Positions 44,153-52,816 of a stretch of 64,000 bases of DNA are shown one piece after another. The notes below the pieces were generated by a model. That model was not told the origin of the DNA and searched no databases. It saw only the letters and a program-made list of their open reading frames with translations. The position numbers and the translations under genes are program-made. Source of the stretch: Streptomyces natalensis ATCC 27448 (GTDB lineage: Bacteria > Actinomycetota > Actinomycetes > Streptomycetales > Streptomycetaceae); assembly GCF_000935125.1 (NCBI RefSeq), contig NZ_JRKI01000029.1, positions 186,001-250,000 on the forward strand, given 5' to 3'. The number at the start of each line of letters is the position of its first letter. The stretch's first letter is position 1.

Positions 44153-46137
44153 CCATGAGCGCGGGCTGGTACCTGCGGCGGCTGTCCCGGATGGGACCGC
44201 GGGAGGTCGGCGGCCGGGTGGGCGACGCGGTGCGCAGGCGGCGGTGGCGGTCGGCGCGGCCGGACTGCCCGAGGGTGACCGGCGCCCGGTTCACCGCGGT
44301 ACTGCCCGCCGGGACCATCGCCGCCATACCTCCCGACGCCGCGAAACGCCTCATCGCCGAGGCGGACCGGCTGATGGACGGGCACGCCGAGTATTTCGGG
44401 GTGGTCCGCGACGACCTGGCCGCACCGGACTGGTGGCGCGACCCGAAGACCGGGCGCCGGGCTCCGCGGGGCTACGCCTTCGACGTGCCGTACCGCAACG
44501 AGGACGCGGTCGGGGACATCAAGCAGATCTGGGAGCTGTCCCGGCATCAGTACCTCACCGTGCTCGCCGCCGCCTACGCGATCACCGGGAACGAGCGGTA
44601 CGCCGGGCGGGTGGCCGAGCACCTGCGGTCGTGGTGGGCGGCCAACCCACCGCTGTGCGGCGTCCATTGGGTCAGCGGCATCGAGCTGGGCATCCGGCTG
44701 CTGTCCTGGGTGTGGATCCGCCGGTTGCTCGACGGCTGGCCGGGCGCGGCCGGGCTGTTCGAGGACAACCCGGTGGCGCTGAACCAGATCTGGCACCACC
44801 AGCGCTGGCTGGCCGCCTTCCCCAGCCGGGGATCTTCGGCGAACAACCACGTCATCGCCGAGGCCGCCGGGCAGTTCGCCGCGGCCTGCGCGTTCGGGTG
44901 GTTCCCCTCCTCGGCGCGCTGGCGGGCCGGCGCGCTGCGGTCGCTGGAGCGGCATCTGCGCAGCAACACCTTCCACTCCGGCCTCAACCGCGAGCTGGCC
45001 ACCGAGTATCACGGCCTCGTGCTGGAACTCGGCCTGGCCGCGGTGGCCGAGGCGGACGCCGTCGGTGTGCCGGTCCCCGCGTCCGTCCGCCTTGTGCTGC
45101 TACGGATGACCGACGCGCTCGCGGCCATCGTGGACAACCGGCTGCGGCCGCCGCGCCAGGGGGACGCGGACGACGGGCACGGTCTGGTCCTGGACGGCGC
45201 GGGCACCGACCGCTGGGCCTCGCTGCTGGCCACCGGGGACGCCGTGTTCGGCCGGCTCGCCTGGTGGCCGACGGTGACCGGCACCGATGTGCGCACCGCG
45301 CTGCTGGCCGCGCTCATCCGGCCTTACGCGGCAAAGGGAACCGCACCGGCGGTGGCCCGCCCGGCAAGCCGACCGGGCCACTTCGCCGACGCGGGTATGA
45401 CCATCCTGCGCGGTCCGGAGGAGATCTGGTGCCGCTGCGACGGTGGTCCGCACGGTTTCCTGTCCATCGCCGCGCATGCCCATGCGGACGCGCTGTCCGT
45501 GGAGGTCCGGCACGACGGGGTCGACGTGCTCGCCGACCCGGGGACGTACTGCTATCACGGGCAGCCCGAGTGGCGGCAGTACTTCCGGTCGACCCTCGCC
45601 CACAACACCCTGCAATGGGACGGCGGTGACCAGTCCGTCTCCGGCGGCCCGTTCCTGTGGACCCGGCATGCCCCCAGCCGCGTGCTGGTCGCGGACCCAT
45701 CCGGTGAGGGTGTGGCCCGTTGGTGCGCCGAGCACGACGGCTACCGGCCCTCCGTGCACCGCCGCCGGGTGGAACTGACGGCCGCGAGCCAGGAGTTGAG
45801 GGTGGTCGACGAGGTGTGCGGCCCGCGCCGGGCCGTGCGGCTGGCGTTCCACCTCGGCCCGGCGATCGCCGCGGACCTGGCGGGGAACCGGGCACAGCTC
45901 ACCTGGATCCGGGACGGCGAGGAACGCTCCGCGGTGCTCGACCTGCCCGGGCAGCTGACCTGGCGGGCGCACCGCGGCGAGACCGATCCTTCCCCAAGCT
46001 CTTCGAGCAGGGGATACCCCATGCTGGGCTGGTACTCCCCCGGCTTCGGGCGCAAGGAACCCACCACCACGCTGGTCGGCACCGGTTTCCCCGACGGCGC
46101 GGCGGGGTTCACCACCGTGCTCAGATTCCGCGGCTAG
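44149..46137 (+). CDS. Heparinase II/III-family protein (putative polysaccharide lyase)
   Basis: 662 residues. The N-terminal (alpha/alpha) toroid contains 'FDVPYRNEDAVGDIKQIWELSRHQYL' split by conserved Asn/Arg/His residues and 'SSANNHVIAEAAGQFAAACAF' with the Asn-Asn-His active-site motif. The C-terminal beta-sandwich begins near 400 ('GFLSIAAHAHADALSVEVRHDGVD', 'DPGTYCYHGQPEWRQYFRSTLAHNT'). The family cleaves uronate-containing chains by beta-elimination. No signal peptide is visible, which is common for these EPS-locus members and leaves its site of action unclear. A 33-bp element is in frame at residues 614-624. Confidence 0.85.
   Translation: MTMSAGWYLRRLSRMGPREVGGRVGDAVRRRRWRSARPDCPRVTGARFTAVLPAGTIAAIPPDAAKRLIAEADRLMDGHAEYFGVVRDDLAAPDWWRDPKTGRRAPRGYAFDVPYRNEDAVGDIKQIWELSRHQYLTVLAAAYAITGNERYAGRVAEHLRSWWAANPPLCGVHWVSGIELGIRLLSWVWIRRLLDGWPGAAGLFEDNPVALNQIWHHQRWLAAFPSRGSSANNHVIAEAAGQFAAACAFGWFPSSARWRAGALRSLERHLRSNTFHSGLNRELATEYHGLVLELGLAAVAEADAVGVPVPASVRLVLLRMTDALAAIVDNRLRPPRQGDADDGHGLVLDGAGTDRWASLLATGDAVFGRLAWWPTVTGTDVRTALLAALIRPYAAKGTAPAVARPASRPGHFADAGMTILRGPEEIWCRCDGGPHGFLSIAAHAHADALSVEVRHDGVDVLADPGTYCYHGQPEWRQYFRSTLAHNTLQWDGGDQSVSGGPFLWTRHAPSRVLVADPSGEGVARWCAEHDGYRPSVHRRRVELTAASQELRVVDEVCGPRRAVRLAFHLGPAIAADLAGNRAQLTWIRDGEERSAVLDLPGQLTWRAHRGETDPSPSSSSRGYPMLGWYSPGFGRKEPTTTLVGTGFPDGAAGFTTVLRFRG
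45988..46020 (+). repeat. 33-bp palindromic element, copy C (in frame inside the heparinase-like gene)
   Basis: Identical to copies A and B. It encodes PSPSSSSRGYP after Asp, between 'AHRGET' and 'MLGWYSPGFG' in a C-terminal beta-sandwich loop. Confidence 0.95.
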
Positions 46138-46148
46138 GGGGACGTGTG

Positions 46149-47684
46149 GTGAGGAAGTGGCGGAACTGGGTGTTACCGGTGGCGCTGCCGACGCTGGTCG
46201 TGCTGGCTGCGACCGGCTGTACGTGCCCGCCGGACGCCCCGGCGAAGGCGGCCGGTACGCCGTCCGTGTCGGGGGCGCCGTCCACGCCCGTGGCACGGGT
46301 GTGCGCCAAGCCCGCGGCCGGGCCGGTGAAGGCGCCGGCGGGTGCGGTGACGGTCGACCCCGCGGTGGTCGGTGACCTGGCGGCGAAGACCAAGAGCAGC
46401 CCCCCGAACACCACGTTCTGGCTTCGACCCGGCAAGCACAGGCTCGATCCGGACCGCTACGCCCAGGTCATTCCCAAGACGGGGGACCGCTACCTCGGTG
46501 CGCCGGGCGCGGTGCTCGACGGCCGGAAGAAGAACCAGTACGCGTTCGGCGGTACCGCCCGCAATGTCACCCTCCGCTACCTGACCGTGCGGGGTTTCGT
46601 CGCGCCGCAGAACGAGGGCGTGGTCAACCATGACTCGGCCGACGGGTGGGTGATCGAGTACGCGACGATCCAGCACAACTCCGGCGCCGGGCTGATGGCC
46701 GGTGCCCGCCAGCGGGTCCGCGCCAGCTGCCTGCGCGGCAACGGCCAGTACGGCATGAACGCGTACAAGAACAAAGGCCGTATCGGCGGCCTGGTGGTCG
46801 AGGGCAACGAGATCGTGGGCAACAACACCGGCGACTGGGAGCGGCGTAACCCGGGCTGCGGCTGCACCGGAGGCGTGAAGTTCTGGGCCGTCGACGGCGC
46901 CGACGTACGCGGCAACTGGGTGCACGACAACCGCGGAACAGGGTTGTGGGCGGACACCAACAACAACGACTTCCGCATCGAGAACAACGTGATCGAGGCC
47001 AACGACGGTGCCGCGCTGATCTACGAGACCAGCTACAACGCGGTCATCCGGAACAACGCGATCCGGCGGAACAACTGGGTCGAGGGCCGCAGGGCAGCCG
47101 ACCGCGGCGACACCTTCCCGTTCGCGACCGTCTACCTGTCCGAGTCCGGCGGCGAACCACGGATCCCAGCCCGCACCGGCAAGATCGAGATCTACCGGAA
47201 CGTGCTGGAGAACAACTGGTCCGGGATCACCCTGTGGGAAAACGCCGACCGGTTCTGCAACAGCCCGGCCAACACCTCCTCCGGTGACTGCACTTTGCTG
47301 GTGCGGGACACCGACCGCTGTGTGAAGCGGGCGATCGCCACCGCGCCGCTCTACGCCGACTGCCGGTGGAAGACCCAGCGGGTGGACATCCACGACAACC
47401 GCTTCGTGCTGGACACGTCCGTCGTCAAGTGCACGGAGAAGTGCGACCGCATGGCGGTGCTGGCCAACTACGGCACCTATCCGGACTGGTCGCCGTACCA
47501 GGGCGAACGGGTGGCCGAGGCGATCACCCGCGACCAGCACAACCGCTGGCACGACAACGTCTACCTCGGGCCGTGGAAGTTCATCGCCCACGACCCCAGC
47601 CGGGTACTCGACTTCGGGCAGTGGCAGGGCACACCGTACCGGCAGGACGCGGGCAGCACCTTCCGTGCACGGGACGGTGGTTGA
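46149..47684 (+). CDS. Right-handed beta-helix lipoprotein (pectate-lyase/C5-epimerase-like fold)
   Basis: 511 residues. Signal segment with lipobox 'VLAATGC' (Cys about 22), so it is anchored outside the membrane. The body is parallel beta-helix: repeated strands such as 'RNVTLRYLTVRGF', 'DGWVIEYATIQHNSGAGLM', 'ADVRGNWVHDNRGTGLWADT' and 'DFRIENNVIEANDGAALIYE', typical of pectate-lyase superfamily (NosD/AlgG-like) proteins. With an AlgD-like dehydrogenase and a heparinase-like protein in the operon, it may bind, cleave or epimerise a uronate polymer during export. Catalytic residues are not assigned. GGGGGA sits 6 bp before GTG 46149. Confidence 0.8.
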   Translation: MRKWRNWVLPVALPTLVVLAATGCTCPPDAPAKAAGTPSVSGAPSTPVARVCAKPAAGPVKAPAGAVTVDPAVVGDLAAKTKSSPPNTTFWLRPGKHRLDPDRYAQVIPKTGDRYLGAPGAVLDGRKKNQYAFGGTARNVTLRYLTVRGFVAPQNEGVVNHDSADGWVIEYATIQHNSGAGLMAGARQRVRASCLRGNGQYGMNAYKNKGRIGGLVVEGNEIVGNNTGDWERRNPGCGCTGGVKFWAVDGADVRGNWVHDNRGTGLWADTNNNDFRIENNVIEANDGAALIYETSYNAVIRNNAIRRNNWVEGRRAADRGDTFPFATVYLSESGGEPRIPARTGKIEIYRNVLENNWSGITLWENADRFCNSPANTSSGDCTLLVRDTDRCVKRAIATAPLYADCRWKTQRVDIHDNRFVLDTSVVKCTEKCDRMAVLANYGTYPDWSPYQGERVAEAITRDQHNRWHDNVYLGPWKFIAHDPSRVLDFGQWQGTPYRQDAGSTFRARDGG

Positions 47685-47685
47685 G

Positions 47686-48918
47686 ATGGGCGCGGACCAC
47701 CCGCCGAAGATCGCCGGGACGGTCTGGGGGCTGCTGGTCCTCAACACGCTCGGCTCCGCCGGGGCGAAGACCATCATCCCGCTGCCCCGCTCCCTCATCC
47801 AGATGGTCACCATGGGCGCGCTGGTCGCCGCGTTCGCGCTGGCGCTCGCGGTCAATCTCCGGCTGCGCATCCGCGCCAGTGCTTACGTGTTCCTGCTCAC
47901 CCTGCTCCTGGTGACGAGCGTGATCTCCAGCGCGCACCTGGAGTCCGGATTCGGCGCACTGTTCCGCTGCTTCCGGCTGGCTCTCTTCGTCGGCACGCTG
48001 TGGCTGCTCAGCCGCTGGTGGGACGGCGGCCTGACGTTCGTCCGGCACCACATCCGGATGTACTTCGCGGTGCTCGGGTCGGTGGCCGCCGGCCTGGTCG
48101 TCTCACCGGGCGCGGCCCTGCCCGACCTCTACGGCGGACGCCTCGTCGGCGCGTTGTGGCCCCTCACCCCGCCGCAGATCGGACAGTACGCCGCGGTGAT
48201 CACCGGGCTCACCGTGCTGCTCGTACTGGGCCGCCGGACCGACAGGGCCGGCGCGGCGGTGGTCATCGTGCCGTCACTCGTCCTGCTCGCGTTGACCCAT
48301 ACCCGCACGGCCACGCTCGGCCTGCTCATCGGGCTGGCGTTGGCGATCGGCTCGCTCCTCCTGACCAGCGCCGCCGCCCGGCGGTTCTTCACCTGGGCGG
48401 TGCTGAGCGTCACGGTGGCCGCGGTGGGGTTCGCCTCCGCGCTCCAGGCGTGGTTCCTGCGCGGACAGAGCCAGGAGAACTTCTCCAACCTCACCGGTAG
48501 GGCCAAGGTCTGGGACGCCCTGCTGACTGCGCCCCGGTCGACCTCGGAGAAGGTGTTCGGCGTGGGCCTGGGCGACAAGTCGTTCGGCGGGCTGCCGATC
48601 GACAACAGCTGGCTGGCCGTTTACAACGAGCAGGGTCTGATCGGCGTCGCCCTCGTCGCGGCGATCATCATCGTGCTGGGCGGCGTCGCGCTGTTGCGGC
48701 CGCCGTCGCTGCCGAGGGCCTGCGCCATCTTCCTGATCAGCTACTGCGCGATCGCCTCGTACACCGAGGCCGGGCTTGGCGACGCCTCGCCGTATCTGCT
48801 GCATCTGGCCCTGGCCGCCGCACTGCTTGCGTCATCTGCCGCGGCCGCTTCCCCTTCGCCGCCCGAAGTCCCTGGGCGGCACATCCCGAGCTGGGCCCAG
48901 AGATCGGAGGTGACCTGA
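47686..48918 (+). CDS. O-antigen-polymerase-like membrane protein (Wzy/WaaL family)
   Basis: 410 residues with about ten to twelve hydrophobic segments and one larger external loop ('ALQAWFLRGQSQENFSNLTGR', then 'GVGLGDKSFGGLPIDNSWLAVYNEQGLIG'). That loop has the G-x-G...N-x-x-L pattern of Wzy_C-domain polymerases. It should join lipid-linked repeat units on the outer face of the membrane. It starts one base after the beta-helix stop and is followed after 2 bp by a glycosyltransferase. Confidence 0.8.
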   Translation: MGADHPPKIAGTVWGLLVLNTLGSAGAKTIIPLPRSLIQMVTMGALVAAFALALAVNLRLRIRASAYVFLLTLLLVTSVISSAHLESGFGALFRCFRLALFVGTLWLLSRWWDGGLTFVRHHIRMYFAVLGSVAAGLVVSPGAALPDLYGGRLVGALWPLTPPQIGQYAAVITGLTVLLVLGRRTDRAGAAVVIVPSLVLLALTHTRTATLGLLIGLALAIGSLLLTSAAARRFFTWAVLSVTVAAVGFASALQAWFLRGQSQENFSNLTGRAKVWDALLTAPRSTSEKVFGVGLGDKSFGGLPIDNSWLAVYNEQGLIGVALVAAIIIVLGGVALLRPPSLPRACAIFLISYCAIASYTEAGLGDASPYLLHLALAAALLASSAAAASPSPPEVPGRHIPSWAQRSEVT

Positions 48919-48920
48919 GC

Positions 48921-50129
48921 ATGCATGTCCTCGTGGTGCACAACCGCTACGCCTCGGCGCAGCCAAGTGGGGAGAACAAGGTCGTCGACCAGGAGGTGGC
49001 GCTGCTGCGCGCGGCCGGCCACCGGGTCGAGGTGTTCGAGCGGCGCAGCGACGACATCGCCGCCCGGTCCCTCCTGGCCAAGGCCGCGGTGCCGCTCCTT
49101 GTGCCGTGGAACCCGGCGGTCCGCACGGAACTTGCCGCCCGGCTGCGCACCGAGCGGCCGGACATCGTCCACGTCCACAACGTCTTCCCGCTCCTGTCGC
49201 CGGCGGTGCTGGCCGCCTGCGCCGACGCCGGCGTGCCCGCCGTCGCCACGCTGCACAACTACACCCAGATCTGCCCGCCCGGCACGCTCCAGCGGGACGG
49301 CCGGCCGTGCACCGAGTGCGTAGGGTCCGCGCCGCTGCCCGCCGTCCGGCACGGCTGCTACCGGAGCTCCCGGCTGGCGACGGTACCGCTCGCGGTCAGC
49401 CTGTCGGTCAACCGGCGGCGGTGGTGGTCCGGCGTGGAGCGGTTCCTCTGCATCTCCGCGGCACAGCGCGACGTCCTGGTGCGGGCCGGCATGCCACCCG
49501 AGCGGCTGGCGGTGAAGCACAACTTCGTGCCCGACCCGGACACCCGCCGAGCGGGCGCAGGCGAGCATCTGCTCTATCTCGGCCGGCTCGCGGAGGCCAA
49601 GGGCGTACGGCTGCTCATGGCCGCGTGGGACGAGATCGCCGCGGACGGGGGTGTGGGCGTACCGCTCGCGATCGCCGGCGCGGGGCCACTGGAGCAAGAG
49701 GTGACCGCCTGGGCGGCGGGCCGGGACGACGTGCGCTACGTCGGCCTGTACGACACGGCTCAGTGCCGTCAGGCCGTCGCGCGGTCGGTCGCCGTGGTGG
49801 CTCCCTCGACGTGGCTGGAGGCGTTCGGCCTAGTGGTCGTGGAGGCGATGGCGGCGGGGGTCCCGACCGTCGCCGCCGGTCACGGCGCCTTCGTCGAACT
49901 CGTCGAGGACGGGGTGACCGGGCTGCTGCACCGGCCGGGCGAGCCCGCCTCGCTCGCGTCCTGCATACGCCGGATCGCGGCCGAGCCGGCCCGCAACCGG
50001 GAGATGGGCCAGGCGGCCCGGCGCCGTTACGAGCAGGGTTTCAGCCCGTCCGTCGGGCTGGAGCGCCTGGTGGAGGAGTACCGCACCGCGATCGCGGGTC
50101 GGACGGAATCAATGGGGGGCAGTAAATGA
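48921..50129 (+). CDS. Glycosyltransferase family 4
   Basis: 402 residues, GT-B. 'HVLVVHNRYASAQPSGENKVVDQE' opens the acceptor domain and 'PDIVHVHNVFPLLSPAVL' follows. A Cys-rich insertion ('QICPPGTLQRDGRPCTECVG', then 'HGCYRSS') is shared by a subgroup of these enzymes. The donor domain has 'HLLYLGRLAEAKGVRLLMAAW' and the E-x7-E motif 'EAFGLVVVEAMAAGVPTVA'. GGAGG precedes the ATG. The stop overlaps the C-methyltransferase start. Confidence 0.9.
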   Translation: MHVLVVHNRYASAQPSGENKVVDQEVALLRAAGHRVEVFERRSDDIAARSLLAKAAVPLLVPWNPAVRTELAARLRTERPDIVHVHNVFPLLSPAVLAACADAGVPAVATLHNYTQICPPGTLQRDGRPCTECVGSAPLPAVRHGCYRSSRLATVPLAVSLSVNRRRWWSGVERFLCISAAQRDVLVRAGMPPERLAVKHNFVPDPDTRRAGAGEHLLYLGRLAEAKGVRLLMAAWDEIAADGGVGVPLAIAGAGPLEQEVTAWAAGRDDVRYVGLYDTAQCRQAVARSVAVVAPSTWLEAFGLVVVEAMAAGVPTVAAGHGAFVELVEDGVTGLLHRPGEPASLASCIRRIAAEPARNREMGQAARRRYEQGFSPSVGLERLVEEYRTAIAGRTESMGGSK

Positions 50130-51361
50130 CACGATGCCGACTCTGCGGCTCGGAGGCGATGGCGAGCGTCGTCGATCTCGGGGCGACGCCACCATGTGAG
50201 AGCTTTCTCGCCGCGGACCAACTGGACCAACCGGAACCGGCGTACCCGCTGCACCTGCGGGTCTGCACCGACTGCTGGCTGGCGCAGATCCCGCCGCTGA
50301 TCACGCCGGAGGTGACGTTCACGCAGTACGCGTACTTCTCCTCCTACTCGACCTCCTGGGTGGAGCACGCGCGCACGTTCGTCGCCGACGCCGCAGCGCG
50401 CCTTGCTCTCGGCCCCGACGCCTTCGTGGTCGAGGTCGCGAGCAACGACGGGTACCTGCTGCGGCACATGGTGGACCGGGGGATCCGCTGCCTCGGCATC
50501 GAGCCGTCGGTGAACGTCGGCGCCGCGGCGCGGGACGCGGGTGTGCCCACGCTCACGGAGTTCCTGAGCCCGGACACCGGCTCGGCCGTCCGCACCGAGC
50601 ACGGCCCGGCCGACCTGGTCGTGGCCAACAACGTGTACGCGCACATCCCCGACGTCGTCGGGTTCACCCGGGGGCTGCGCGCCCTGGTAGCCGACGACGG
50701 CTGGGTCTCCATCGAGGTGCAGCACCTGCTGACCCTGATCGAGGAGAACCAGTACGACACGATCTACCACGAGCACTTCCAGTACTACACGGTCGCGTCC
50801 GCGATCCGGGCGCTCGAGAGCGGCGGACTCGCGCTCGTGGACGTCGAGTTGCTGCCCACGCACGGTGGCTCCATCCGGCTGTGGGCCCGGCCGGTCGAGG
50901 TGTCCGGTGAGCCCTCGCAGCAGGTCGCGGACGTGCTGGCCAGGGAGAAGGCCGCCGGTCTTCAGGAGCTGTCCGGGTACGCGGAGTTCGCAGCCCGTGT
51001 GGCCAAGGTGCGCCGGGACCTGCTGAAGTTCCTCATCGAGGCGGCCGAGCAGGGCAAGTCCGTCGTCGGCTACGGCGCCCCCGGCAAGGGCAACACCCTG
51101 CTCAACCACTGCGGCATCCGGCCCGACCTGCTCGCGTACACGGTCGACCGCAACCCGTACAAGCACGGCAGGTTCACCCCGGGCACCCGTATCCCGATCC
51201 TGGCGCCCGAGCAGATCGCCGCCGACAAGCCGGACTACGTCCTCGTCCTGCCGTGGAACCTGCGGGCCGAACTCGTCGAGCAGCTGTCGTACGTGCACGA
51301 GTGGGGCGGCCGACTGGTCTTCCCCATCCCGGAACTGAGCATTGTCGAGGTCGCGTCGTGA
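50126..51361 (+). CDS. Sugar C-methyltransferase (TylCIII/NovU-type, SAM-dependent)
   Basis: 411 residues in three parts typical of nucleotide-sugar C-methyltransferases. A zinc-binding N-terminus carries Cys pairs ('CRLCG' and 'CTDCW'). The SAM domain has 'VVEVASNDGYLLRHMVDRG' and 'ADLVVANNVYAHIPDV'. The C-terminal domain has 'YDTIYHEHFQYYTVASAI' (the YHEH catalytic motif) and 'VVGYGAPGKGNTLLNHCG'. Enzymes of this family put a methyl branch on C3 or C5 of 4-keto-6-deoxy sugars, so a branched sugar in the polymer is likely. It is coupled upstream by ATGA and precedes a CDP-sugar gene. Confidence 0.88.
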   Translation: MTRCRLCGSEAMASVVDLGATPPCESFLAADQLDQPEPAYPLHLRVCTDCWLAQIPPLITPEVTFTQYAYFSSYSTSWVEHARTFVADAAARLALGPDAFVVEVASNDGYLLRHMVDRGIRCLGIEPSVNVGAAARDAGVPTLTEFLSPDTGSAVRTEHGPADLVVANNVYAHIPDVVGFTRGLRALVADDGWVSIEVQHLLTLIEENQYDTIYHEHFQYYTVASAIRALESGGLALVDVELLPTHGGSIRLWARPVEVSGEPSQQVADVLAREKAAGLQELSGYAEFAARVAKVRRDLLKFLIEAAEQGKSVVGYGAPGKGNTLLNHCGIRPDLLAYTVDRNPYKHGRFTPGTRIPILAPEQIAADKPDYVLVLPWNLRAELVEQLSYVHEWGGRLVFPIPELSIVEVAS

Positions 51362-51374
51362 AAGAGGTAGCAGC

Positions 51375-52169
51375 ATGAAGGTCGTCCTGTTCTGCGGCGG
51401 CTACGGAATGCGGATGCGCAGCGGCGCCGCCGACGACGTCCCCAAGCCCATGGCGATGGTCGGGCCCCGGCCGCTGATCTGGCACGTCATGCGCTACTAC
51501 GCGCACTTCGGGCACACGGAGTTCATCCTGTGCCTCGGCTACGGCGCCCACCACATCAAGAACTTCTTCCTCAACTACGAGGAGACGACGTCCAACGACT
51601 TCGTGCTGCGGGGCGGGCGGCCCGAGCTGCTGTCCACTGACATCTCCGACTGGACGATCACGTTCGCGCAGACGGGCGTCGAGTCGCCGATCGGGGAGCG
51701 GCTGCGCCGGGTGCGGCACCACCTGGAGGGCGACGAGATGTTCCTCGCCAACTACGCCGACGTGCTCACCGACGCCCCGCTGCCGGAGATGATCGAGAAC
51801 TTCACCCGGCGCGAGGCCGGTGCGTCGATGATGGTGGTGCCGCCCCAATCCTCGTTCCACTGCGTGGAGTTGGGCGAGGACGGCCTCGTGGGCGGCATCA
51901 CCGCGGTGAGTGAACTGCCGCTGTGGGAGAACGGCGGCTACTTCGTGCTCCGTCAGGAGGTCTTCGACCACATACCGGAGAACGGGGACCTGGTCGCCGA
52001 CGGATGCGCCCAACTCGCCAAGCGCGGCCGGTTGGTGGCGCATCAGCACCGCGGATTCTGGAAGCCGACCGACACCGTGAAGGAGCGGGCCGCGCTCGAC
52101 ACCGCCTACGCCCGGGGCGACCGCCCGTGGGCCGTGTGGGAACGGGACCACGCCGGGGTGAGCGCGTGA
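51375..52169 (+). CDS. Glucose-1-phosphate cytidylyltransferase-like (RfbF family)
   Basis: 264 residues. Opening loop 'VVLFCGGYGMRMRSGAAD', with a Cys where most family members have Ala. Then 'PKPMAMVGPRPLIWHVMRYYAHFG', 'FILCLGYGAHHIKNFFLNY' and 'MFLANYADVLTDAPL'. These are hallmarks of RfbF, which makes CDP-glucose, the entry to CDP-linked 3,6-dideoxy and branched sugars. 'ENGGYFVLRQEVFDHI' and 'GFWKPTDTVKERAAL' complete the fold. No recognisable CDP-glucose 4,6-dehydratase (RfbG) is present, so the epimerase two genes downstream may take that place. Stop overlaps the next start (GTGA). Confidence 0.85.
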   Translation: MKVVLFCGGYGMRMRSGAADDVPKPMAMVGPRPLIWHVMRYYAHFGHTEFILCLGYGAHHIKNFFLNYEETTSNDFVLRGGRPELLSTDISDWTITFAQTGVESPIGERLRRVRHHLEGDEMFLANYADVLTDAPLPEMIENFTRREAGASMMVVPPQSSFHCVELGEDGLVGGITAVSELPLWENGGYFVLRQEVFDHIPENGDLVADGCAQLAKRGRLVAHQHRGFWKPTDTVKERAALDTAYARGDRPWAVWERDHAGVSA

Positions 52170-52813
52170 TCCGGCTCGGGGCCGGGCGCCTGGACCGGAT
52201 CGTCGCGGTAGGCGCGCACTGCGACGACATCGCCATCGGCGCCGGCGGCACGATCCTGACGATGTGCCGCGCGAGGCCGGGTATCCGCATCGACGCGCTG
52301 GTGCTCTCCGGCGGCGGCAGCGCACGCGAGCAGGAGGAGCAGGCCGCGCTCGCCGCCTTCTGTCCGGGCGCCGAACTGCGCCTGACCGTACTGAAGTTGC
52401 CGGACGGCCGGATGCCCGTCCACTGGGAGGAGGCCAAGGCCGCGGTCGAGGAACTGCGCGAGCGGACCGAGCCGGATCTGATCCTGGCCCCGCGCACGGA
52501 TGACGCGCACCAGGATCACCGCGGCCTGGCTCAGCTGATACCCACCGCATTCCGCGACCATCTCGTGCTCGGCTACGAGATCGTCAAATGGGACGGCGAT
52601 CTCGGCCGTCCGGCGGCGTACCAGCCGCTCTCGCCGGAGATCGCCGAACAAAAGGTGCGGCTGCTACAGGAGCACTACCCCTCGCAGCGGCACCGGCCCT
52701 GGTACGACCGGGAAGCCTTCCTCGGTCTTGCACGGATCCGCGGCATCGAATGCCACGCGCGCTACGCCGAGGCGTTCGCCGTCACCAAACTCACTCTCAA
52801 CCTGGGGGAATGA
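52166..52813 (+). CDS. PIG-L/LmbE-family zinc deacetylase
   Basis: 215 residues. Zinc site 'VGAHCDDIAIGAGGTIL' (AHxDD) near residue 17 and 'APRTDDAHQDHRGLAQL' (HxDH) near 112, both as in N-acetylglucosaminyl deacetylases of the PIG-L group. It would free an amino group on an acetamido sugar. In this module it could work with the PLP enzyme at the operon end, or on a sugar-bound acyl amide. GTG 52166 overlaps the previous stop. Confidence 0.88.
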   Translation: MIRLGAGRLDRIVAVGAHCDDIAIGAGGTILTMCRARPGIRIDALVLSGGGSAREQEEQAALAAFCPGAELRLTVLKLPDGRMPVHWEEAKAAVEELRERTEPDLILAPRTDDAHQDHRGLAQLIPTAFRDHLVLGYEIVKWDGDLGRPAAYQPLSPEIAEQKVRLLQEHYPSQRHRPWYDREAFLGLARIRGIECHARYAEAFAVTKLTLNLGE

Positions 52814-52816
52814 ACC

